Positions 1 to 5,586 are shown, numbered from the stretch's first letter. The stretch: DNA of 5,732 bases from Actinobacteria bacterium UBA3028 (GCA_002367715.1 DFDL01000052.1:1-5732); one strand, 5' to 3'. Notes: a model not told the origin generated them from the letters alone. A program made the numbers and translations.

Positions 1-38
1 TAGTCATTAGACGCAGTTTTTAATATTGAAAATTTCAT
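1..38 (-). CDS. Start of an unidentified gene, cut by the left window edge
   Basis: An ATG on the minus strand at 38-36 opens a frame that stays open to the window edge and encodes MKFSILKTASND before it is cut. An SD-like AGGACGG (minus strand, 53-47) lies 8 nt upstream and overlaps the TAG stop of the mutarotase gene, so this looks like the next gene of the same leftward operon, 13 nt downstream. Twelve residues are too few to name a family. By context one of the missing fucose-pathway genes (lactonase or diketo-acid hydrolase), a sugar isomerase/epimerase-type enzyme or a transporter component would make sense, but that is a guess. The call rests only on start codon, SD and spacing. Confidence 0.45.
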   Translation of the reverse strand, partial: MKFSILKTASND

Positions 39-51
39 TTTTTGTTCCGTC

Positions 52-381
52 CTAATCCAGGTGAAATTTCTCGGGGATTGTTAGCCACCATTGGCCATCT
101 TCAACTTCAGGTACTGGATTCTGCATGGGCCCAGTTATTTCCCACCAACGCTGGGTCTCTGGATCGGCGGCAATTAAAGCCATATCTGCTTCGTAATCAT
201 TTCCGGTGTATTCCATATAGGCAAAGAGTAGATGTTCATACCTATATATAGAGAAATTCTGTACATTAGCTTTCTTCAGCATTGTCAGAACACTTGGCCA
301 AACCTCTTCGTGAATTCGTTCATATTCAGCAATATCTTTAGGTTTAATTCCAACTACTTGAGCAATGCGTTTTATGGCCAT
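52..381 (-). CDS. L-rhamnose/L-fucose-type mutarotase (RhaM/YiiL family)
   Basis: This 109-residue protein belongs to the L-rhamnose mutarotase family (DUF718), small dimeric ferredoxin-like-fold cytosolic enzymes that interconvert the alpha and beta anomers of a deoxyhexose. The length equals the family norm of about 104-110. Visible hallmarks are the EYERIHEEVWP segment with Y20 and H24 (equivalent to Tyr18 and catalytic His22 of E. coli RhaM), the LLFAYMEY core strand (51-58), and QRWWEITGPMQNP (77-89) with the conserved Trp pair W79/W80. It lies 2 nt downstream of the aldo/keto reductase gene in the same operon. RhaM is named for rhamnose, but the neighbouring L-fuconate dehydratase points to L-fucose as the substrate here, so I leave out a gene symbol. 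Family assignment is strong; the sugar is inferred. Confidence 0.9.
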   Translation of the reverse strand: MAIKRIAQVVGIKPKDIAEYERIHEEVWPSVLTMLKKANVQNFSIYRYEHLLFAYMEYTGNDYEADMALIAADPETQRWWEITGPMQNPVPEVEDGQWWLTIPEKFHLD

Positions 382-383
382 CT

Positions 384-1355
384 TTAAATCCTCTCAATCA
401 AATTGGCATCTTCTAGTTGAGTCCAAATATCAACCGGAAGATCTAGATCAAAATCTGCGATATTAGATAACAGCTCATTGCTATTGCGTGAGCCAGTCAG
501 TACTGAGGTCACAGCAGGATGGCGCAATGGGAATTGCAGCGCCGCTGCAGTAAGTGGAATCCCACGCTCTTTTAAGAAGGCGCCAATCTCTTGGGCTCGC
601 TTAATAATTTCATCTGATGCCGGCAAGTATTCAAAAGTTGCGCCAGGTTTTGGATCGGCCAAGACGCCTGAATTAAATACCCCACCAATAGTGATGTCGA
701 CCTCCCGCTCTAGCGCAAATGGAAGCAATTCATTCTGCGCACTCTGGTCGAGCAAGGTATAGCGGCCAGCGATAAGCGCGAGATCTAAATCAACTTCTCG
801 CATAATTTTTATTGCAGCATCACAGAAATTAATTCCGATGCCAATTGCCTTTATTAGGCCTTGGTCTTTGAAATCTGCCAGAACTGGATAGGCAATTTCA
901 ATCGCCTGCGGAATATGATTTTCCGCATCATGCATCAGCGCAATATCTATGTGGTCAACACCTAAACGCTCAAGGCTCTCGTTAAATGAGCGCTTGATTC
1001 CATCTGCTGAATAATCGAAAACTGGTTGAATGTGAGGATCGGCATCAGGAAACCATGGAACGGGATCTGCCTTCTCGACCCGATTTAAAACTCTTCCAAC
1101 TTTTGTCTCCAAAATAAATGGTTGATCAACTTTGCTCAAGATTCGACCTAACCGCTCTTCAGAGAGCCCATGTCCATATAGTGGGGCAGTATCAAAATAA
1201 TTAATGCCAGAGTTCAAGGCGGTACTTATTAATTGATCACTTTCTGCAATATCGACCGATTTGAAGAGCCCGGCCAGTGGGGCAGTCCCAAGACTGAGTC
1301 GGCTGATTTCGAGGGGCGCGCGCTTCATTTGGATTTTCTGGTTATGTCGCGCCAC
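384..1355 (-). CDS. Aldo/keto reductase, probable L-fucose (D-threo-aldose) 1-dehydrogenase
   Basis: A 323-residue aldo/keto reductase with a TIM-barrel fold, of normal length. The tetrad is visible as D55 and Y60 (FDTAPLYGHG), K85 (ETKVG) and H142 (IALMHD). The C-terminal SVLTGSRN stretch (about 285-292) is the nucleotide-binding region. GTAPLAGLF near the N terminus and the GRYTLLDQS and GVFNSGVLA blocks are typical of the D-threo-aldose/L-fucose dehydrogenase and pyridoxal 4-dehydrogenase clade. These enzymes use NAD(P)+ to oxidise the anomeric carbon of L-fucose-type sugars to the lactone. As first gene of the leftward operon, before a mutarotase and divergent from fuconate dehydratase, it probably does step one of the pathway. 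The start is GTG at 1355 with no SD, but a TACGAT box ends 7 nt before it, so a leaderless start is likely. Met10 (1328) is the alternative and also lacks an SD. Pyridoxal or another aldose remains possible as substrate. Confidence 0.88.
   Translation of the reverse strand: MARHNQKIQMKRAPLEISRLSLGTAPLAGLFKSVDIAESDQLISTALNSGINYFDTAPLYGHGLSEERLGRILSKVDQPFILETKVGRVLNRVEKADPVPWFPDADPHIQPVFDYSADGIKRSFNESLERLGVDHIDIALMHDAENHIPQAIEIAYPVLADFKDQGLIKAIGIGINFCDAAIKIMREVDLDLALIAGRYTLLDQSAQNELLPFALEREVDITIGGVFNSGVLADPKPGATFEYLPASDEIIKRAQEIGAFLKERGIPLTAAALQFPLRHPAVTSVLTGSRNSNELLSNIADFDLDLPVDIWTQLEDANLIERI
387..396 (-). promoter_or_regulatory. Ribosome binding site for the mutarotase inside the upstream gene
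   Basis: On the minus strand, GAGAGGA lies in the last codons of the aldo/keto reductase gene, followed by the TAA stop (386-384) and the mutarotase ATG (381-379). The SD-to-ATG spacing is about 7 nt. Such an embedded SD and a 2-nt intergenic gap suggest translational coupling of the two enzymes. Confidence 0.6.
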
Positions 1356-1362
1356 GAAATTT

Positions 1363-1374
1363 ATCGTATAGGAT
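1363..1374. promoter_or_regulatory. Divergent promoter with two abutting -10 boxes
   Basis: The 12-mer ATCGTATAGGAT contains a minus-strand -10 box TACGAT (1368-1363) directly abutting a plus-strand -10 box TAGGAT (1369-1374). Both fit the TANNNT consensus, and 10 of 12 positions are self-complementary. The minus box ends 7 nt before the GTG of the aldo/keto reductase, placing initiation on or next to the start codon. The plus box would start a transcript near 1380-1382, with a leader of about 43 nt before the dehydratase ATG. No good -35 hexamer is evident in either direction. The assignment is from pattern and spacing only. Confidence 0.5.
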
Positions 1375-1423
1375 TTTTGCTAATAAGCGAAGAGTTCGAA
1401 TCCCAAAATTGCGAAGGATGAGC

Positions 1424-2722
1424 ATGCCAAAGATCACTGGCTTTAAAACAGTAGATGTTAGATTCCCAACTTCTCGCGGTCTTGATGGTTCAGATGCAAT
1501 GAATAAAGAGCCAGATTATTCAGCTGCGCTAGTGATCTTAGAGACCGATGATCCAAATCTTGAGGGCCATGGTTTTGTATTTACCTGCGGGCGCGGGAAT
1601 GACTTGCAGTGCGATGCGATTGAACTTTTGGCGCCATACGCCGTTGGCCGCGACATTGCCGATCTAGCCAAGAGCATGGGAGATTTTGCAAAGAGTTTAG
1701 TTCGAGATTCACAAATTCGCTGGCTCGGTCCAGAAAAAGGCGTTACACAAATGGCGGCGGGCGCAGTCATTACTGCAGCTTGGGACCTAGTTACAAAACA
1801 TGCAGGCAAACCACTCTGGAAATTTCTTTCAGATCTCTCACCAGAAGAGATTGTTGAGTTAATTGATTTTCGATATATCACAGATGCGCTTACACCTGAT
1901 GAGGCGCTTGAGATTCTTCGAAAGGCCCAACCAAATCGCGCCGCTAACGAAGCAAAATTATTAGCCGATGGTCTACCTGCCTACACAACTACTCCAGGTT
2001 GGTTGGGATATACCGATGAGAAGATGGTACGACTTGCAAAGCAAGCAGTTGTAGATGGCTACAAGTTAATTAAGTTGAAATGTGGCGGAAATCTTGAAGA
2101 TGATAAGCGCAGATTGCGCCTAACCCGTGAAGCTGTTGGACCAGATATCAAGATCTCAATCGATGCAAACCAGGTCTGGGATGTTAATCAAGCTATTGAA
2201 TGGATTAAGGGTATTGGCGATGTAAATCTGCACTGGGTTGAAGAGCCAACTAATCCAGATGATGTATTGGGGCATGCAACAATCGCAAAGGCGATAGCAC
2301 CAGTGCGAGTAGCTACCGGAGAGCATGGAATGAACCGAATAATTTTCAAGCAGATGCTTCAGGCGAAATCATTTTCTTTCATGCAGATTGATGCAACTCG
2401 AGTAGCTGGAGTAAATGAGAATTTGGCAAATATTTTGATGGCAGCAAAATTTGGTGTCCCGGTCTGCCCACATGCTGGTGGAGTTGGGTTATGTGAACTT
2501 GTGCAACACCTAGCAATGTTTGATGCGGTTGCAGTAAGTGGCCATCACCCAGATCGAGTAGTTGAATTTGTAGATCATCTTCACGAGCACTTTGTAGTAC
2601 CTACTGATATTAGAAATGCGCATTACATGCCACCGCTCAAGCCAGGAGCCGGCGGCGAGATGTATGCCCAAACAATTGCAGAATTCACATTCCCAACCGG
2701 TAAAGAATGGATAAATGTATGA
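1424..2722 (+). CDS. fucD: L-fuconate dehydratase (enolase superfamily)
   Basis: This enzyme dehydrates L-fuconate to 2-keto-3-deoxy-L-fuconate. The protein is 432 residues from the ATG at 1424 and aligns closely, from memory, with human ENOSF1 and the Xanthomonas enzyme. An N-terminal capping domain (about 1-140, with VRFPTSRGLDGSDAM and WLGPEKGV) precedes a TIM barrel. Active-site residues are all present: KxK at K217/K219, Mg2+ ligands D247, E273 and E300, and the D323/H350 dyad, with HAGGVGLCELVQH around H350. Each sits one residue before the Xanthomonas numbering (K218/K220, D248, E274, E301, D324, H351). I chose 1424 because the product starts MPKITGFKTVDVRFP like the family, with GAAGGA-like SD (1413-1418) 5 nt upstream. 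In-frame TTG 1409 and ATG 1418 fit the SD less well. It is first in the rightward operon; its stop overlaps the SDR start. Confidence 0.93.
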   Translation: MPKITGFKTVDVRFPTSRGLDGSDAMNKEPDYSAALVILETDDPNLEGHGFVFTCGRGNDLQCDAIELLAPYAVGRDIADLAKSMGDFAKSLVRDSQIRWLGPEKGVTQMAAGAVITAAWDLVTKHAGKPLWKFLSDLSPEEIVELIDFRYITDALTPDEALEILRKAQPNRAANEAKLLADGLPAYTTTPGWLGYTDEKMVRLAKQAVVDGYKLIKLKCGGNLEDDKRRLRLTREAVGPDIKISIDANQVWDVNQAIEWIKGIGDVNLHWVEEPTNPDDVLGHATIAKAIAPVRVATGEHGMNRIIFKQMLQAKSFSFMQIDATRVAGVNENLANILMAAKFGVPVCPHAGGVGLCELVQHLAMFDAVAVSGHHPDRVVEFVDHLHEHFVVPTDIRNAHYMPPLKPGAGGEMYAQTIAEFTFPTGKEWINV

Positions 2723-3456
2723 GTACAGAATTTGCAGGATTAAGCGCAGTTGTTACAGGAGCTGGTTCAGGAATCGGACTTGCTACTGCAAAAATTCTAA
2801 AGGAGCGCGGCGCAACGGTTTATGGCCTAGATCTAACTGAAGGTGGGATGGCTGGCATCGCTACCTGGATTCAATGCGATGTCGGGGATGATGCCTCTGT
2901 TACTAAGGCATTTGAGGGTATATCAAAGTTAGACATACTTATTAATAACGCAGCCATTAGCGCTGTTGGCACAATTGAAGCTAATTCATCCGATGAGTGG
3001 CTAAAAGTTATGAATGTAAATGTTCTTGGAATTGTTCGTACCTCAAAATCTGCTCTACCACTCCTTCGTAAGAGTAAAGCAGCTGCAATTGTTAATACTT
3101 GCTCAGTAGCCGCTACTGCTGGAATTCCAAAGCGTGCGGTCTACAGCGCATCAAAAGGCGCCGTTTTCTCACTAACTCTTGCAATGGCAAATGATCATAT
3201 TGTCGATGGCGTTCGAGTTAATTGCGTAAACCCAGGAACCGCAGACACTCCTTGGGTGCAGCGATTGTTGGCACAAGCTGCAGACCCTGTTGCAGAGCGC
3301 AAGGCGCTTGAAGCGCGCCAGCCACTTGGCAGATTAGTCGCATCAGAAGAAGTTGCTAGTGCAATCTGTTACTTGGCTAGCCCACTACAAGGTTCAACGA
3401 CTGGAACTTCACTAACAGTTGATGGTGGTATGCAAGGACTTCGAATTCCTAAATAA
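2719..3456 (+). CDS. SDR, probable 2-keto-3-deoxy-L-fuconate 4-dehydrogenase
   Basis: A 245-residue classical short-chain dehydrogenase/reductase of standard length. From the ATG at 2719 one sees the cofactor motif TGAGSGIG (13-20), D38 at the end of beta-2 favouring NAD over NADP, CDV (53-55), NNAA (76-79), N101, and catalytic S129, Y142 and K146 (YSASK). PGTADTPW (about 175-182) and the C-terminal TVDGG are also typical. Next to fuconate dehydratase, the likely reaction is NAD-dependent oxidation of 2-keto-3-deoxy-L-fuconate to the 2,4-diketo acid. SDR sequence alone does not fix the substrate, so this rests on context and overall resemblance to the Xanthomonas enzyme. The start ATG overlaps the dehydratase stop (ATGA, 2719-2722), implying translational coupling. 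An in-frame ATG at 2707 would add MDKC and overlap further; neither has a clear SD. Confidence 0.87.
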   Translation: MSTEFAGLSAVVTGAGSGIGLATAKILKERGATVYGLDLTEGGMAGIATWIQCDVGDDASVTKAFEGISKLDILINNAAISAVGTIEANSSDEWLKVMNVNVLGIVRTSKSALPLLRKSKAAAIVNTCSVAATAGIPKRAVYSASKGAVFSLTLAMANDHIVDGVRVNCVNPGTADTPWVQRLLAQAADPVAERKALEARQPLGRLVASEEVASAICYLASPLQGSTTGTSLTVDGGMQGLRIPK

Positions 3457-3484
3457 GGACTTAACTCAGAATTTCCAGGGGGTC

Positions 3485-3913
3485 TTACTTCTCTTCAAGA
3501 ATTAATGAGACTGAGTTTATGCACCATCTCTGGTCGGTTGGTACGTCATAACCTTCGCCCTCAAAAACATGCCCTAGATGAGATCCGCAATTTGCACAGC
3601 GGACTTCGGTTCGAACCCGCATTCCAAGGGAGCGATCTTCAATTAACTCAACTGCGTCATCTTTTGTTGGGGCATAAAAAGAGGGCCAGCCACATCCAGA
3701 ATGAAATTTTGTTTCACTTCTAAATAATTCATTGTTGCAGGCCTTACATCGGTAACTTCCGACCTTGTCACTATCGGTGTATTCACCAGTAAATGGTCGC
3801 TCTGTCGCACCTCGCCTTAAGACCTCAAAGGAGACTGGGTCGACTTTGCCCGCAAGCTCGGCTTCATCAATTTGAAATCGATACTTCTCGGACCCGCTTC
3901 TCGCCTCTGACAT
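3485..3913 (-). CDS. msrB: Peptide-methionine (R)-S-oxide reductase MsrB
   Basis: MsrB reduces the R epimer of methionine sulfoxide in oxidised cytosolic proteins, with thioredoxin as usual recycler. The 142-residue protein is full length. It shows two zinc-binding CxxC pairs, C56/C59 (YRCKAC) and C106/C109 (RCANC), the substrate-site block SGCGWPSF (72-79), HLGHVF (112-117), and the catalytic RWCIN with C131. C74 in GCGWPSF is at the position of the resolving cysteine, so a two-cysteine mechanism is expected. The zinc-binding, non-fused form stands alone; no msrA is adjacent. The gene is convergent with the SDR gene (28 bp between stops) and divergent from the membrane-protein gene. No SD precedes the ATG, but a TAATAT box ends 6 nt upstream, suggesting a leaderless mRNA. 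Confidence 0.95.
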   Translation of the reverse strand: MSEARSGSEKYRFQIDEAELAGKVDPVSFEVLRRGATERPFTGEYTDSDKVGSYRCKACNNELFRSETKFHSGCGWPSFYAPTKDDAVELIEDRSLGMRVRTEVRCANCGSHLGHVFEGEGYDVPTDQRWCINSVSLILEEK

Positions 3914-3919
3914 GCTGGC

Positions 3920-3925
3920 ATATTA
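3920..3925 (-). promoter_or_regulatory. -10 box of msrB, leaderless arrangement
   Basis: Minus-strand TAATAT (TANNNT consensus) ends 6 nt before the msrB ATG at 3913, so transcription should begin at or beside the start codon. The region has no SD. The -35 region about 17 nt upstream (TGGAAG) is weak. Confidence 0.5.
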
Positions 3926-3952
3926 CGCAAAGTCGGCGAACACTTCCACAGG

Positions 3953-3958
3953 TAGAAT
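3953..3958 (+). promoter_or_regulatory. -10 box of the FUSC-like gene, leaderless arrangement
   Basis: TAGAAT fits the TANNNT consensus and is separated by 6 nt from the ATG at 3965, the spacing expected if the mRNA begins at that ATG. This favours 3965 over the in-frame TTG at 3959 as start. No SD or clear -35 hexamer is seen. Confidence 0.5.
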
Positions 3959-3964
3959 TTGGCC

Positions 3965-5200
3965 ATGGCTAAGTGGTTTAAGAAGCTCATAAAGCTCTTT
4001 GTTGACCGAAAAACTTGGGTCCGACAGATCTTTGTTGCAGCACTCGCCTCTGGTATTGCCTGGCAGGTCGGTGACTTACTAATAAAAGATGGCGGCCTGG
4101 TCGCAGCAATTATCTGCGCGCTGAGTATTCGAATCTCGCTCTATCGATCTGTGCGTGAAGGATTTGGACAGATAGTCGGAACTGCAATTGGGGCTGCCGT
4201 AGCGCTCGCCTGTGTAACAATATTTAGCTTCGGAATTATTTCAGTCGCAATGACCGTACTTTTATGTTCTGTTGTAGCGCGAGCGCTCCACTTAGGTGAA
4301 GTCGCCTCAGTCAACGTTCCGGTAACCGCCCTAATCGTGATTCATCCAGGACTAAATGAGAACACAGCTTTTTCAAGACTCTCATCAACCTTGGTAGGAG
4401 CAGGTATTGCAATAGTTTTCTCTTACTTCTCACATTCAAAGACGCCAACTGCCCGTACCGTTGATCAAGTAACAGTTCTTGCAAATAAATGTGCGAAACT
4501 TCTTGGTGATATGTCAGAGGGCGTTGCAGGTGGCTTAACCCAAGCCCTAGCTGGAAAATGGTTAGCTCGAGCCAGATTGTTAGTGGAAGATATTCCAGGA
4601 CTCAGAGCCCAAGCAATTGAAGCGCGCGGACATGCAAAGTGGTTTCAAACTTCAGATAAGGCAAAGGCGCAGGCACAAGGACTTTATATCCGAGGAATTG
4701 CAATAGAGCACACTGCTGTTCAAGTTAGAACTATGGCGCGCACACTCTTTGATTATTCAATTAGTGGTGGAATCGAAGGGAGAATTACGAGAGCTGTTGC
4801 ACAGGCGCTATCTGATTTAAGTTATGCCGTTAGTTCAAAGGCTGAGCAAATTCGAAATGATAATGGTGATAATCAATCTCAATCTGCAATTTTGGATGCC
4901 AGACTTTCAGGCGTGGCATTGGCAGATTCGATTATGGAAATTTCTGGAAAGGTGGACCAGATTCAAATTATCCGTGGAATCTCACTTGTTTCAAATATAA
5001 CAATCATCACCGATTCTTTAGATGAATCATCACCGGCCTTACATAATGTGCTTACACCTGGTGAACCAGCAACACACCGGGTTCTCAAAGTTTCACCTAT
5101 TGAGCAAGGGGCTCGAATCGGTGCTCAGATTTCCAAATCAGCAAAGCCACTGCTCTCAATAAGAGAGCGAGTCTTTAATTACCTCTTGCGTAAAAAGTGA
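3965..5200 (+). CDS. FUSC/aromatic-acid-exporter-like inner-membrane protein
   Basis: The protein is 411 residues from the ATG at 3965. A basic amphipathic N terminus (1-20) leads into a hydrophobic half with about five or six likely membrane segments (about 21-36, 43-59, 69-90, 91-106, 115-128, 139-156). The pattern R-x-x-x-GFGQIVGTAIGAA (64-78) and the SVNVPVTALIVIHPG block (115-129) resemble the FUSC/ArAE (DUF939-like) family, which exports aromatic carboxylates or other small solutes in some members. The remaining 250 residues or so are soluble, Ala-rich and mostly helical, presumably cytoplasmic. The sequence gives no substrate. It is monocistronic, ending 52 bp before tRNA-Thr and facing away from msrB, so context adds little; no link to the fucose genes is evident. 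I call the family with moderate confidence and leave function open. Confidence 0.72.
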   Translation: MAKWFKKLIKLFVDRKTWVRQIFVAALASGIAWQVGDLLIKDGGLVAAIICALSIRISLYRSVREGFGQIVGTAIGAAVALACVTIFSFGIISVAMTVLLCSVVARALHLGEVASVNVPVTALIVIHPGLNENTAFSRLSSTLVGAGIAIVFSYFSHSKTPTARTVDQVTVLANKCAKLLGDMSEGVAGGLTQALAGKWLARARLLVEDIPGLRAQAIEARGHAKWFQTSDKAKAQAQGLYIRGIAIEHTAVQVRTMARTLFDYSISGGIEGRITRAVAQALSDLSYAVSSKAEQIRNDNGDNQSQSAILDARLSGVALADSIMEISGKVDQIQIIRGISLVSNITIITDSLDESSPALHNVLTPGEPATHRVLKVSPIEQGARIGAQISKSAKPLLSIRERVFNYLLRKK

Positions 5201-5252
5201 GGAAATTTCTTTCAATCCCATAGTCGTTGTAGGCTCGCCCTTAACTTCAATT

Positions 5253-5325
5253 GCCCCCCTAGCTCAGTCGGTAGAGTGTTTCCATGGTAAGGAAGAGGTC
5301 AACGGTTCGATTCCGTTGGGGGGCT
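5253..5325 (+). tRNA. tRNA-Thr (anticodon GGT)
   Basis: A 73-nt cloverleaf folds fully by hand. The acceptor stem GCCCCCC (5253-5259) pairs with GGGGGGC (5318-5324). The D arm is GCTC/GAGT with the conserved A14, G18G19 and A21. The anticodon stem TTTCC/GGAAG has one terminal T-G wobble, the loop is ATGGTAA with anticodon GGT at 5286-5288, and the T arm is AACGG-TTCGATT-CCGTT. The discriminator is T. The 3' CCA is not encoded (CGA follows), so it must be added by the CCA-adding enzyme. It reads ACC and ACU threonine codons. Confidence 0.97.
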
Positions 5326-5332
5326 CGATAAA

Positions 5333-5392
5333 CCAGTTCGATCCAGTTCGATCCAGATCAATCCGGTTCAATTTGGATTAAACTAGATTAAA
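5333..5392 (+). repeat. Degenerate 10-bp tandem repeat, six units, between the tRNA genes
   Basis: Six head-to-tail 10-mers are seen: CCAGTTCGAT twice exactly (5333-5352), CCAGATCAAT, CCGGTTCAAT, then two drifted units TTGGATTAAA and CTAGATTAAA (5373-5392). Identity falls stepwise from left to right. The unit core GTTCGATCC resembles the T-arm of the adjacent tRNA-Thr (GTTCGATTCC at 5305-5314). Units 3-5 also allow a weak hairpin (AATCCGG 5360-5366 with TTGGATT 5373-5379, including two G-T pairs). It has no coding content. A role as spacer or processing region in a tRNA-Thr/tRNA-Met precursor is possible but not shown. Confidence 0.75.
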
Positions 5393-5421
5393 ATTGGGAA
5401 AGTACCATTGAAGAAATCCTT

Positions 5422-5495
5422 GGCGGGATAGCTCAGCTTGGTAGAGCAAACGGCTCATAATCGTTGTGTCGCCGGTTCAAATCCGGCTTCCGCTA
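5422..5495 (+). tRNA. tRNA-Met (anticodon CAT), elongator type
   Basis: A 74-nt cloverleaf. The acceptor GGCGGGA (5422-5428) pairs with TTCCGCT (5488-5494), including a G1-T72 wobble and a G6-T67 wobble. The D arm is GCTC/GAGC, the anticodon stem AACGG/TCGTT, the loop CTCATAA with CAT at 5456-5458, and the T arm GCCGG-TTCAAAT-CCGGC. The paired first position and absence of the three G-C pairs at the anticodon stem base argue against an initiator. In principle a CAT anticodon could be the lysidine-modified isoleucine tRNA, but the body closely resembles actinobacterial elongator tRNA-Met as I recall it. The gene is followed by CTA rather than CCA. Confidence 0.93.
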
Positions 5496-5541
5496 CTAGA
5501 AATAAACGGGGATTACCCACTAATTTTTAGAATCGCGCAGG

Positions 5542-5569
5542 TTGAAGTAGCCTAGCGCTCTTATATAAG
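5542..5569 (+). promoter_or_regulatory. Possible rpmG promoter
   Basis: TTGAAG (5542-5547) and TATAAG (5564-5569), 16 nt apart, resemble -35 and -10 hexamers. The predicted start near 5576 would fall inside the SD, so this box would give a very short leader. Read-through from the tRNA genes is the alternative. The -10 sits in a perfect palindrome, CTTATATAAG (5560-5569). Confidence 0.25.
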
Positions 5570-5573
5570 CAAG

Positions 5574-5579
5574 AAGGAG
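5574..5579 (+). promoter_or_regulatory. Strong Shine-Dalgarno of rpmG
   Basis: AAGGAG, 7 nt before the ATG at 5587, is the clearest SD in the window. It fixes the L33 start and contrasts with the SD-less starts of msrB, the FUSC-like gene and the aldo/keto reductase. Confidence 0.85.
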
Positions 5580-5586
5580 CACCACT

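Noticed and set aside
478..762. Antisense open frames within the aldo/keto reductase, and similar ones opposite the mutarotase, dehydratase and msrB genes.
   Set aside because: They overlap strongly supported genes on the other strand and their products show no recognisable family motifs.
1394..1404. GTTCGAATCCC, identical to a canonical tRNA T-arm, upstream of the dehydratase gene.
   Set aside because: No acceptor stem, D arm or anticodon arm can be built around it; most likely chance. It also holds a TTCGAA palindrome, but the symmetry stops at 6 bp, so I do not call an operator.
1387..1416. Direct repeat GCGAAG (1387-1392 and 1411-1416) as possible regulator half-sites.
   Set aside because: Only 6 bp, and the second copy forms part of the dehydratase ribosome binding region, which explains it.
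3434..3517. Possible terminator between the convergent SDR and msrB genes: near-palindrome 3435-3450, repeated AAGGACTT (3434-3441, 3455-3462), and AACTCAG/CTGAGTT (3463-3469, 3511-3517).
   Set aside because: The near-palindrome lies in SDR codons, the 7-bp arms are 41 nt apart, and no G+C-rich stem followed by a T run is present.
5227..5247. TTGTAG and TAACTT as a tRNA-Thr promoter.
   Set aside because: The spacing between the boxes is only 9 nt and no other -35 fits; TAACTT alone is too weak to call.
5333..5392. CRISPR array interpretation of the 10-bp repeat.
   Set aside because: Units are contiguous with no spacers, far shorter than CRISPR repeats, and no cas gene is present.
5253..5495. 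tRNA genes as the attachment site of an integrated element.
   Set aside because: No integrase and no second copy of a tRNA 3' end forming a credible att site; the order tRNA-Thr, tRNA-Met, rpmG looks like undisturbed core chromosome.
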